Part shown: positions 1 to 8,776 of the stretch, in pieces
Layout: each line of letters begins with the position of its first letter
Numbering within the stretch: the first letter of the stretch is position 1
Source: Prorocentrum cordatum
Lineage: Eukaryota > Sar > Dinophyceae > Prorocentrales > Prorocentraceae
NCBI GenBank assembly: GCA_963575745.1
Contig: CAUYUJ010002747.1
Coordinates: 1-64,000 of the forward strand
Direction: 5' to 3'
DNA length: 64,000 bases
Translations under genes and position numbers: made by a program
Notes under the pieces: generated by a model
Seen by the model: only the letters and a program-made list of their open reading frames with translations
Told to the model about the DNA's origin: nothing
Databases searched by the model: none

Positions 1-7
1 GGGGCGA

Positions 8-180
8 ATGCGACGACGACGAACGCTTCCTGAGCAGGCAGTGCTGGCGAATCTCCCGAAGAACGTCATCGATGACCTCTGCTCGCCCAACCCCCTGCTC
101 CGACTGACGTACGAGCCCGAGCACGCCGACATGACGGTCGACGACTGCCTAAAGAACGCGGACGCCGGGGGCAGAGAGAA
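8..180 (+). CDS. Candidate exon of an unrecognised gene
   Basis: The first ~57 codons read as ordinary mixed-composition protein (…PEQAVLANLPKNVIDDLC…LLRLTYEPEHADMTVDDCL). The frame then degrades into the repeat module that starts near 300. No domain is recognised. It may belong to the same gene as the exon-like pieces at 1540-4590, because the protein-like stretches all lie on the plus strand and are separated by repeats, but no junction was proven. The gene probably starts left of the window. Confidence 0.35.
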
Positions 181-299
181 ATCTATTAGTATGTGCGTCG
201 TGGCGGATGCTTGGCCACCCCGCTCTGGAAACGATGTGCTACCAGATGGATGTGCTGTATGTTCGGGTCGGACGCGCGCCTCCGAGGACATATGGCATT

Positions 300-1180
300 C
301 TCGACGCCTCTCGCATCCCCGCCAGCCCATCCAGAAACGATCCGCAGGGGAGTTGGTGAAATGGCTGTTGCACTGCTTTGTATCTTGAGCTCGCGTGCGT
401 TTCGAAACTTGGAGCCATCTTGGGGCTCTCCTGGGGTTCTCTTGGGGCCCTCTTGGGCCCTCCTGGAGCTCTTTCCTGGGGCTCTCTCGAGGTCCTCACA
501 AGGCCTTCTTGGAGCCCTCTCGGGGCTCCTTTGGGGTATATTGGCGCGCTACTGCTATTACTTTTGGGGGGTCTGGCGGCCTTCTTGGGGGTCTTCTGGG
601 ATGCCTGAGGGGCCTCTTGGGGCCGTCTTGGACCCTTTCGCTACAAAGGAGGGGGGTATTGAATTCAGACCCCCCCATCGGAGGTTCAAAGATGCTGTCC
701 TGGGGCCCTCCTGGCCCGCTGCTGGAGCGCTCTCGAGCGCTCTCGGGGCCGTCGCGGGGCCCTCTTGGATCCCTTTTGGGGTTATATTGGACCGTCTTGG
801 GGCCATCTTGAGGCCCCAGGGGCCCGTCGGAGGCGAACGAGCGAGAAGGCAAACGACATTGATGTTCCGCACTTAAGTTTCTAACAGATTTTGGCGTCTT
901 GGGGGGTCCTCGGAGGGCCCGGGGGGCACTTGAAACCGTCCTGGGGCCGTCTTGAGGCCTCTTGGGTGCGCGTTGGAAGCCATCTTGAGACATATGCCGC
1001 TATCTTGGGCCATCTTGGAGGCCATCTCGCATTCTTGGAGCCATCTTGGGCCGAAAGGGCCCTCTGCCACCTCGCAGGGGGGCCCGGGGGGGGCGAACCC
1101 CCCGAGCAGGGAAAGGAGAGGGGGTTGGAAGAGGAAACGCCCTACACCACCTGCGACCAGAGGGCTCGTGGGATTCGTAT
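300..1180 (+). repeat. TTGGGGCC-type degenerate repeat module, copy 1
   Basis: The block is built from short degenerate words such as TTGGGGCC, GGCCATCTTGG and CCTCTTGGAG. It opens near 302 with a 'GCCAGCCCATCCAGAAACGA' word and closes near 1150-1178 with 'CCAGAGGGCT.GTGGGATT'. The same opening and closing words bracket blocks at 6985-8100, 8777-9556, 11601-12358 and 18133-19031, so this is an interspersed family with defined ends. Positions 390-500 closely match 8985-9090. The long ORFs here in several frames exist because the words lack stop codons. It is followed directly by a CGT microsatellite. Confidence 0.7.
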
Positions 1181-1214
1181 GTCTCTGTGCGTCCTCTCCT
1201 TGTTTCCCCTCCCC

Positions 1215-1220
1215 CTGGAG

Positions 1221-1257
<37 letters not shown>

Positions 1258-1272
1258 GGTCGTCGTCGTCGT

Positions 1273-1307
<35 letters not shown>

Positions 1308-1520
1308 TTCGCGCGTCGCGCGTCGTCGTCGTCGTCGTCGTCGCCGCCGTCGTCGATTCCAGCGACGACGAGGGGGAGGGCCGGGAGCGGGAGTTGGGCG
1401 ACGAGTGGAGGAGGGGGAGGAGGTGGAGGAGGAGGAGGAGGAGGAGAAGGAGGGGTAGGAGAAGGAGGAGGAGGAGGAGGAGGAGGAGGAGGAGGAGGAG
1501 GAGCAGGAGGACGAGGAGGC
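1215..1520. repeat. CGT/GAG trinucleotide microsatellites
   Basis: A (CGT)n run at about 1220-1345 is followed by (GAG)n at about 1405-1510. Both are open in several frames and give poly-Ser, poly-Arg, poly-Val or poly-Glu translations. These are not credible proteins. Confidence 0.9.
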
Positions 1521-1539
1521 ACACCCCCCACGCGTCGCG

Positions 1540-1660
1540 GACGGGGGGTCGGGCCAGCCGCTCCTCGAGCCCGTCATCGACGCGTGGCCCGACTCAGTGC
1601 CTTCGAAATTTAACATTGCCGGCGTCATCCTTCGCTTGCGCGGGCTGTGCAGCAACCGGC
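1540..1660 (+). CDS. Candidate exon of an unrecognised gene
   Basis: A short stretch reads LLEPVIDAWPDSVPSKFNIAG followed by VILRLRGLCSNRLR, with normal amino-acid mix, between a GAG microsatellite and a tandem repeat. No domain is recognised. Splice borders cannot be fixed. It fits best as one exon of a gene spanning about 1-4.6 kb. Confidence 0.35.
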
Positions 1661-1711
1661 TGCGCCTCCCTCCTCTCCTCTTTGCTGCCCCCGCCGCTCC
1701 CCCCCCTTCAC

Positions 1712-1925
1712 AGCCCCGAGTCATCGGGGGTAACTCGGGCCAGGGAACTCGGGTTCGTTTTTCGGGAATCCAAGCCCGAGTTACCCCGGGCCCGAGTTGC
1801 CCCGGATAGCTCGGGCGTCCAGAGCCCCGAATCATCAGGGGTAACTCGGGCCAGGGCTAGCTCGGGTTCCCTTTGCGGGAATCCAATCCCGAGTTACCCC
1901 GGGCCCGAGCTACCCCGGACAACTC
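1712..1925. repeat. Two-copy 111-bp tandem repeat with internal inverted motifs
   Basis: Two adjacent copies start at 1712 and 1823 (AGCCCCGA.TCATC.GGGGT). Each contains several ACTCGGG words facing CCCGAGT words, so each copy can fold on itself. A purine-rich and GC-rich stretch follows. Confidence 0.7.
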
Positions 1926-1973
1926 GCACCCCCAAACCCTCTCGCCCCCCGCCGCGCCCCCCCCTCCCCCCCG

Positions 1974-2165
1974 CGGTTGCTCAAGAGCACGGACAAGCGC
2001 ATGGTCGTGATCGAAGCTATCACCCACGGCTCGCTGCTCAAAAAAAACATCCAGCACTTGCGGAAACTAGCCCGCAACACCACGGCCAGCAAGAACCCCA
2101 CGCTGAGCCGCATCAAAAACAAATTCATCATCGAGAAGCGCCCGCAGCAGCAGGACTCGCGACGA
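1974..2165 (+). CDS. Candidate exon of an unrecognised gene
   Basis: The reading LLKSTDKRMVVIEAITHGSL continues as LKKNIQHLRKLARNTTASK and then NPTLSRIKNKFIIEKRP. It is basic, helical-looking and free of repeat bias. It ends as a GGA/GAG microsatellite begins (about 2160-2350). No family is recognised. Confidence 0.4.
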
Positions 2166-2560
2166 TGGGGGGGGGGAATGGGGGGAGGAGGAGGAGGAGG
2201 AGGAGGAGGAGGAGGAGGAGGAAGGGAGGAGGAGGAGGGGGGGGGAGGAGGGGGAGGAGGAGGAGGAAGAGGAGGGGGAGGAGGGGATTGATGAGGAGGA
2301 GGAAGGCGAGAAGGAGGAGGAGGAGGAGGGAAAGGAGGAGGAGGAGGAGGCTAGACCAGGACGAATTCCCGCTGCCGCCGCGCTGCTGGCTGCAGGCGCT
2401 GCAGAGGTGCAGGGCGGGGGCACCCCCCCCCCCCCCCCCCGTCGCGCCTGGACCCCCCCCCTCTCGGGGGAGTTCCAGGCGCGGCGATGGCGACGGACTA
2501 AGAGGACGACGACGACGACGACGACGGACGACGACGACGGGCGCTCGGGCAGCAGCAAAG
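2160..2560. repeat. GAG, poly-C and CGA simple repeats
   Basis: A GAG/GGA run (2165-2350), a C-homopolymer near 2425-2440 and a CGA run (about 2500-2540). There is no coding signal other than repeat-driven frames. Confidence 0.85.
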
Positions 2561-2568
2561 GTCGGAGA

Positions 2569-2724
2569 AGTCAACCCGCACAGTAAGGATGATGAGATTG
2601 CCAAGGCGCCTTGCATTCTTAGGTCGAGCCTCGCGTCGCTCGATTTTGCATCGCCGGAAATCGTTAACATGGCATTCCAATGCCGGTGCATCCCTACCGC
2701 GCGCCCTTACTATGCGGGTTGACT
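2569..2724. mobile_element. MITE-like TIR element, family B, copy 1
   Basis: The 156-bp segment has ~20-bp terminal inverted repeats: left AGTCAACCCGCACAGTAAGG, right (reverse complement) AGTCAACCCGCATAGTAAGG, one mismatch. Two relatives lie at 10413-10570 and 20080-20247. The right end (…GGGTTGACTGCAG) runs straight into the exon-like stretch at 2728, so the element edge would supply the AG acceptor. No transposase is encoded. Confidence 0.75.
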
Positions 2725-2727
2725 GCA

Positions 2728-2965
2728 GGGTGGGCAGGGGAGGATTTCGTTAAAGCCGCGCGAGAACTTTGCATGGGTGGACGAGCTTATCTAGATAAAT
2801 TGATCTACGCGGCAAGGGCGCTAGACATCGCCGCAGTGGATGCTGAGATCAACCTACTGTGGGCCGAACTGGGCGAGGAGGAGGCGGTGGAGGAAGCTCG
2901 GGAGGTGTTGGGCGATGTAGACGAAGCGTTGGACTTCCTAAACCAGGCAGGGCACGGGATAACCT
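2728..2965 (+). CDS. Candidate exon of an unrecognised gene (acidic helical segment)
   Basis: The reading WAGEDFVKAARELCMGGRAY continues as LDKLIYAARALDIAAVDAEI and ends near EEAREVLGDVDEALDFLN. It is helical, acidic and repeat-free, and clearly protein-like. It begins just after a TGACTGCAG acceptor-like site contributed by the adjoining TIR element. No domain is recognised. Confidence 0.5.
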
Positions 2966-3387
2966 CTTCCTCCGCTCGCTTTCTTCCTTCTCCAATGTCT
3001 CCTCGCTGCCCCCCCTCAGAGGCCAGCAACATATGTACACGCGCGCGGTTAGTTTCCCCTGGAGCGCGCGTCAACGCGGACGTTCGCGCAGGCAAGACCG
3101 CGGAGGGCGTGCGTGTACATATGTCGTTGTTCGCCCACCCCCCCCGCCCCCCTCCTCCCCCTGGCCCTCCTGTAGGGGCAGGGTGGCCCTGGTGCGCCCG
3201 ACGACTTCCAGAAAACTGCCTGCTCGGAAATCCGTGCGAGGAGTGGGGGGGGGGGACGAGGAGGAGGAACTTCACCCCTCCCCCTCGCCCGCCCCCCGAG
3301 CCCCCCATGACCGCGCACTTCGGCCCCGGCAACGCCTTCCTGGGGGCCGCGCCCCCGGCCCGTCACCCCCCCGCGGCCAAACATCAC

Positions 3388-3531
3388 CGAGTGCGTTCCA
3401 CTACTCGCAGAATGCCGACTCGCCCACATCCAAAACAAACACGTCTGCTTTGATGTAAGTTATCGTAGATCCTCCGCGGGGGCTCCAGGCCATTTACGAG
3501 TAGCCACTTTTCGAGTAGTGGAACGCGCTCG
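3388..3531. mobile_element. MITE-like TIR element, single copy
   Basis: A 144-bp segment with inverted ends: left CGAGTGCGTTCCACTACTCG, right (reverse complement) CGAGCGCGTTCCACTACTCG, one mismatch in 20. The interior has no ORF of note. It lies between exon-like stretches (2728-2965 and 3543-3720), so it is probably intronic. No target-site duplication is obvious. Confidence 0.65.
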
Positions 3532-3542
3532 TCTAATGCTAA

Positions 3543-3905
3543 ACGACCCCCGAAGGCCGAGGGCGAGGAGACCGAGCCGCCGAAGAAACGCAAGCTCGCC
3601 AAGTCCGCCGCGCCTTCATGGGCCCAGGACGCATGCGCAGACAGCCAGATCGCAGACGACGGACCTCAGGTCATCCCGCAGATGCAGCACGAGTTGGCAG
3701 GCGAATCGGCCCAGAAGAAGGACGCGACGACGACGGCGACGACGACGAGGAGGAGGAGGAGGAGGACGAGGACGAGGAAGAGGAGGGAGAGGTGGAGGAG
3801 GAGGAGGACGAGGACGAGGAAGAGGCCCCCGCGCCCCTCAAGCAGGCCGTCGTGCACACGGGTGTGCCCCCGGACCCGCGTCGCAAGATGCCTGACAATT
3901 TCCAC
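3543..3905 (+). CDS. Candidate exon(s) with an NLS-like basic cluster and acidic tract
   Basis: From 3543 one frame reads KRPPKAEGEETEPPKKRKLA, with a PPKKRKL basic cluster like a nuclear localisation signal, and continues to …PQMQHELAGESAQKKD. It then enters a CGA/GAG microsatellite, and another frame emerges as poly-Glu/Asp and APAPLKQAVVHTGVPPDPRR near 3826-3885. The frame change inside the microsatellite suggests repeat slippage or an intron. Function unknown. Confidence 0.35.
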
Positions 3906-4249
3906 CACAGCGTGCTGCAAGCGTGCCCTGGAGAAGGAAGGGGGGGGGGCGACGAAAGGAGGAACGCGACTCAGGAGGAGAGACCTGTCCATGGGAATGG
4001 GTCGAGACCTCTGGGGGTTGACGTTTCGGAAAACATCGTGGCGTCGGGGGTCTGGGGTCTCTGGGTTCCCTCCAGCGACGTTTCCTGACGGCCCCGAGGC
4101 CCGGCGAGGCCCGACGAGGATAGGGAATGAGGATAGGGGATGAGATAGGATAGGGACGAGACAGAGACAGAGCACCGGAATAGGATAGGATATGAGATGA
4201 GGCAGAGCACCGGGACGAGGATAGGAGATGAGTACGACGACGACGACGA

Positions 4250-4281
<32 letters not shown>

Positions 4282-4374
4282 CGACGAGTGGGCCCCTTAG
4301 GTGACGGCGACGGCGACGACGGGGGCCGACCTGAAGCAGGAAGGGGAGGGCGAGGATGATGATCGAAGAGGAGG

Positions 4375-4590
4375 GCCCCCCGAGGTACATGGTTCTCCCG
4401 GAGAATTGCCTGCCCGACCCCGGGCAATATCTCAAGGGTATGTGGGGGTGCGCCATCTTCGGCGAGGGCGGCAAGAAGATCGAGGTGCTCCTGAAATCGA
4501 AGTCGCTCCGCATCCACAAGTTCGGACCCGAGGACAAAGACCCGAAGGTCAGGGGGCGGGAACTGCGCGCCAGCGCCGAATCCTGGCCAG
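4375..4590 (+). CDS. Candidate exon of an unrecognised gene
   Basis: Protein-like reading: PPRYMVLPENCLPDPGQYLK, then GMWGCAIFGEGGKKIEVLLK and SKSLRIHKFGPEDKDPKV. It has good composition, is not repeat-driven, and follows a CGA microsatellite (about 4220-4290). It may be the last recognisable part of the gene spread over 1-4.6 kb. No family is recognised. Confidence 0.45.
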
Positions 4591-4829
4591 ACCCGCCCTG
4601 GGCCGAGGATCGGCGAGCGCCGAGTGCTCGTGCCGCCAAGGCTATGCCGAGGGGGCGCGCGCGCGCCGACCCTTGGTCTGGGGCGGGCCTGGCTAAGATT
4701 GGGATTGGCGAGCCTGCCCCCTATAGTTGATGCCGGGCGGGAGGTCGAGGACGGCGCCCTGGAACACCCGCGAGTCCGTGGAGGCCCCACGTCTTTAAAC
4801 AATTCCCTGTGCGCCATGACAACAAAGGC

Positions 4830-5121
4830 GGCGTCGACGTCGACGTCGACGACGACGACGACGACGACGACGACTACGACGACTACGACGACGACGATGA
4901 CTACGACAACGACGACGACGACTACGCCAGGTTGGTGTCGCGCCGACCCCGGCGCTGGTTTCTGGCGCCGCGGGGGACGTTCAACCTTGAACGATCGGCC
5001 GTTTCCGAAACGTCATAATCGATCCACCTCGAACGATTTTGGGTTGTCCGCGGCGTTCAAAGTTGAACGCCACTGGCGGGGTCGCCGCTGGTCGACACGA
5101 CACGAACCTACCGTGCGACGG

Positions 5122-5169
<48 letters not shown>

Positions 5170-5170
5170 C
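4830..5170. repeat. CGA microsatellites and short palindromes
   Basis: (CGA)n runs lie at 4830-4925 and 5115-5170. Between them is a short perfect inverted repeat, GGCGTTCAA-AG-TTGAACGCC, near 5050-5080. From 5170 to 5830 the sequence is GC-rich with overlapping frames on both strands and no recognisable protein. Confidence 0.7.
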
Positions 5171-5830
5171 GAGGACGGCGACGGCGACTGAGGATGAGCG
5201 GGGAAAGGGGGGAGGCGGAGGAGAAACAAGACGTGGGCGACGAGGGGCAGCCGGCCCCCCCTGCAACGCGCGGCCCCCCGAGGCTGCCTGGCGGGCGACC
5301 GTCGACCGCCTCGCGGGCTGGGCGCGCGCCCCGTCGCCGAGCTGAGCGCGCTGGCCTGCCGGGCGGCCAGCATCTGCAGAAGGAGGGCCCTCGAGCCTTC
5401 CCCCTCCTCCTCCGCCTCCTCGCCCACCTCGCCTTCGCAGTCGCGGCTCCTCCTCGCCCCCCCCTCGCCCACCTCGCCCACCTCGCCTTCGCAGTCGCTG
5501 CGTCCTGTCCCCGAGGCGCGGTGGAACGGCGCGTCGACCGTCGCGAATGCCCCGCCCGCCCACGCGGCCCATATGGGAACGGCTCGAGAGGGGGTGCGAG
5601 GCGTCGTCGAAATTGCGGGCGTGGGCGGGGCATTCGACGACGACTTTCGGCGTTCATTTGAACCTGGGAGCGCGGGCCGCGCGGGGCGCGGCTCGCTTCG
5701 CGCCGAGGGCGCAGGAGTTTCGACTGCACTGGCCCACCAGTGCGACGATTGGGGTGAAACGCCACTGTCATGTCCGCTCGGCGCTGGTCGGCGCGGCGCA
5801 GCAGACGACGACGACCTGGGCATTTTTTTG

Positions 5831-5967
5831 GGTGGAGGGCAAAGGGTGAAATCTGAAATGCCGTTTCGATGGGTTGCCAAGGCTTGAATATTCAAAAGGC
5901 GAATCGTAATGCGGATTGATTTTCGAGGTGCGTGAGCCCATGTGGATTTCACCCTGCGCCCTCCACC
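5831..5967. mobile_element. MITE-like TIR element, single copy
   Basis: A 137-bp segment with ~24-bp inverted ends: left GGTGGAGGGCAAAGGGTGAA, right (reverse complement) GGTGGAGGGCGCAGGGTGAA. Both flanks show TTG, a possible 3-bp target duplication. It lies just upstream of the methyltransferase-like exon. Confidence 0.6.
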
Positions 5968-6179
5968 TTGAAAATGCTCAGACGACGACAACGACGACGA
6001 CGACCTCGGCAAACACGGCGACGACGGCGACGACGGTGACGACGACGACGAAAACGACGATGATGACGACGAGCCCGGTCCGCCCCGCCAGTGGGCTCGA
6101 GCTCGCAGCAAGCTGGGATTCGCCAAAGCTCGTCGCCCCCATGCCCCTGTCAGAACGGCCCCAGAGATGTTTGCAGCAG

Positions 6180-6769
6180 CTGAAAGCCAAGAACTGTTCA
6201 AAGGTTGCTTTCCAACTCGTATTCTTGGTCCTGCATGCTGGGATCGTCGATGACCAATCGGCGCTCCACTGTGTAGAATTTTTCGCTGGCCAAGGTGCCG
6301 TGTCACGAGCCCTCCAAGATCGTGGCTGGATGACTGCTCAGTTTGAACTGGACCAGGACCCAATCACCCAAAATATGTTGACGATTGCTGGTTTCGTCAA
6401 TGCCATCGCTCTCATATTGCGGTTGCAGCCGGGCGGTCTCGTGTGGTTTGGCATCGTTTGCTCGAGTTGGGTTTGGCTCTGTCGGGGGTCAACGCAACGG
6501 TCGACGATCAACCCGTCAGGGAACACATCTATCCCATGTGTCTGGATGGGGAATGTGATGACGTCCCGGGTGATGCTCTTGTATGAGATAGCGTCCAAAC
6601 TTGGGCACTTAGTCATTCTTGAGCAACCGACGAGTTCGCTTATGCACATGTATCATCATTTCCAGTGGTTGATCGATAATGTGAATGTGTGGCGGTGCCG
6701 CGTGTGTCTTGGGTTATCCGGCGGTGAAACTGAAAAACCTATATTCTTATCTAGTGGCCTGTGGCCCTA
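6180..6769 (+). CDS. Methyltransferase-like dinoflagellate family protein, first recognised exon
   Basis: The exon encodes ~195 residues. CVEFFAGQGAVSRALQDRGW resembles the glycine-rich SAM-binding loop of Rossmann-fold methyltransferases, followed by an acidic residue at the strand-2 position (QFELDQDP). Further conserved-looking motifs are VWFGIVCSSWVW and LEQPTSSLMHMYHHF. I recognise this motif order from an abundant dinoflagellate family of unknown substrate; catalytic function is not shown. The likely 3' splice site is TTTGCAG|CAGCTG near 6179. The preceding ACG-repeat frame is probably not coding. The exon ends near ETEKPIFLSSG, where the repeat module begins. The next exon is proposed at 8346-8663. 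Confidence 0.65.
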
Positions 6770-6779
6770 ACCGCCACCG

Positions 6780-7749
6780 CGCCTGGGTTGAGATGTCGTG
6801 GGGGGCCTCTCGGGGGCCCCTTGGACACAGTTCTGAGGCCTCTTGAGTGCTGTCTTAGGGCCTCTTGGAGCCGCTTGGAGGCATCTTGGCGTCCTCTTGG
6901 GGGCCTTGGGGCTTCGCGGGGGCCTCTTGGGGCCCCTGGAGGGCATCGTCGGTGGGCGTCTCGAGTTGTCGGCCCCGCCGCCGCCATGACGCTTCGCGTA
7001 TCCCCACCAGCTCAAACATAATTGATTGCCAGTTTTCTTGAGGCCTCTTGGGGGCTATCTTGAGCCATGCTCGGCTAGAGGCTGTCGGAGGCTATACTGA
7101 GCCATGCTCGGCTATCTTGGGCCATCGTGAGGCTGCCTTCAGGCCTCTTGGGGGTCTGTCGGAGACTATCTTGAGCCATGCTTGGCTATCTTCGGCAAGT
7201 TTCAAGGCCATCCTGGGCTATCTAGGGCCCTCTTGGAGACATATTGGGCAAACAAGGGCGGGGCGGAGGGCATTCGGGAGAGGCTGGGGGGCCTCTCGGT
7301 GCCATCTTGGGCCCCATGGCTCAACAAGAGGAGGCGCCTTAATTGGCCCCCCCTCCCATCGGAGGCTCGCGAGCGGCGTCTTGGGGCCGTCTTGGAGCGC
7401 TCTTGGGCGCCTCTTGGGCGATCTCGGGGCCGTCTTCGGCCTTCTTGGGCCCCCCACGGAGCCCTTTTGGGCCATTGATTCCCCCGGAGCTTTCGAAGGG
7501 TTTTGGCATCTTGGAGGGCGCCGTGGAGGGCTCGAAAGGCACTTGGATCCGTCTCGGGGCTGTCTTGGGGCCCCTCGGGGGTATATCGGAGGCTATCTTG
7601 ACCCATCTTGAAGTAACATAGGCCATCTTGGAGGCCATCTTGCGATTTTGAACGCCTCTGGGAGCAGTCTTGGGCCATCCTGGACGCTCTAGCGCCTCGC
7701 GGCGCGCCCCGCCCAGGCCCGGGGGGCGCGGCGGGGGGGGGGTCAGTGG

Positions 7750-7818
<69 letters not shown>

Positions 7819-7829
7819 GAGAGAGGAGA

Positions 7830-7892
<63 letters not shown>

Positions 7893-7902
7893 TGAGAGAG
7901 AG

Positions 7903-7959
<57 letters not shown>

Positions 7960-7973
7960 ATGAGCGAGAGAGC

Positions 7974-8014
<41 letters not shown>

Positions 8015-8038
8015 GAGAGGAAAGAGAAACAACGCAAA

Positions 8039-8074
<36 letters not shown>

Positions 8075-8100
8075 ACGTCCAGAGGGCTGGTGGGATTACG
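6780..8100 (+). repeat. TTGGGGCC-type module, copy 2, with GA and A tracts (intronic)
   Basis: Degenerate GGCCATCTTGG / TTGGGGCC words fill 6780-7740. A module start word (GACGCTTCGCGTATCCCCAC) lies at 6988 and the closing word (CCAGAGGGCTGGTGGGATTA) at 8080-8099. Positions 7020-7740 closely match 18150-18960, including GCGCCTCGCGGCGCGCCCCG near the end. A (GA)n tract fills 7747-8033 and a ~33-nt A run follows at about 8041-8073. The block lies between two exons of the methyltransferase-like gene. Confidence 0.75.
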
Positions 8101-8101
8101 A

Positions 8102-8147
8102 CAAGTCTCGAGTGCCAACCTTGAACAAGGCTGGCACTCGAGACTTG
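8102..8147. other. Near-perfect 22-bp hairpin
   Basis: Arms 8102-8123 and 8126-8147 are reverse complements with one mismatch and a 2-nt AA loop. The arms contain CTCGAG. It immediately follows the closing word of repeat module 2 and lies in the proposed intron of the methyltransferase-like gene. It could be a relict transposon end, a small-RNA precursor or a simple palindrome. Confidence 0.8.
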
Positions 8148-8345
8148 GCGCGCTCTGTGGCAATTTCGGGCCGTCTCGGGGCTCTCTTGGAAACTTAGTC
8201 GTCCGTCTCAAGGCGGGGCTCATGGGGCGCCGTTGGGGCATCTTGGGCCGTCTTGGGGCCGCGGCGGGCGCCCTCACTTCGTGTCTCGAAGCACGGTGTC
8301 GGATATTCGAACAGACCCTGCGTTCATCAAGTACCCCGCATGCAG

Positions 8346-8663
8346 GCGAGGTCCTGGACGCCGGCGCGCGCCCTGGTGAGAGGCTATGTCGACTCGGAAG
8401 GTAGCCGCAAATTCGACGGCGAGAAAGAAGCCTGCAAGGCTTCTCAGACGTATCCGGTGCTCTTCGGGGCCGCCATTGCCACGCTGTACCATCGAGAGCG
8501 GCCCGAGCTCGTCAGCGCAGCCGAAGCCGATGGCTCTGCTGCCGCGCGCGTCACTTTGTGCATCCACGATGTCTTGGACTCGGAGTCGGGCAACTCCTGG
8601 CCAGATGCCGAGCTCGATTTAGTTTTTCGTTTGCTCGCTGACATGGCGTTTGGCCAGCAATGA
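8346..8663 (+). CDS. Methyltransferase-like family protein, C-terminal exon
   Basis: After TGCAG at 8341-8345 the frame reads …LVRGYVDSEGSRKFDGEKEA then CKASQTYPVLFGAAIATLYH and ends at MAFGQQ-stop. In the dinoflagellate family recalled for 6180-6769, the C-terminus carries a 'Y.D..G.K…LK.SQ.YP..FG..' pattern, which this matches. I therefore join the two as one gene with a ~1.6-kb repeat-filled intron. The exact acceptor is uncertain. Confidence 0.5.
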   Translation, partial: ARSWTPARALVRGYVDSEGSRKFDGEKEACKASQTYPVLFGAAIATLYHRERPELVSAAEADGSAAARVTLCIHDVLDSESGNSWPDAELDLVFRLLADMAFGQQ

Positions 8664-8776
8664 TGATCGCGCGTTGCTCGTCGCATTTCGACCTTTTCGA
8701 TGTCCATCGAAAAAAATCGGAAAACGGCCAAGACAGTGCTGGCACTCAATGGGGCCTACGGGGACTATGACAAATT

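Noticed and set aside
1046-2722. 558-residue plus ORF rich in Arg/Val
   Set aside because: Driven by CGT and GAG tracts. The protein-like pieces inside this interval lie partly in other frames and are listed separately.
5573-5887. GC-rich plus ORF upstream of the methyltransferase-like exon
   Set aside because: Composition is compatible with several frames at once, and it runs into a TIR element. No domain or family resemblance.
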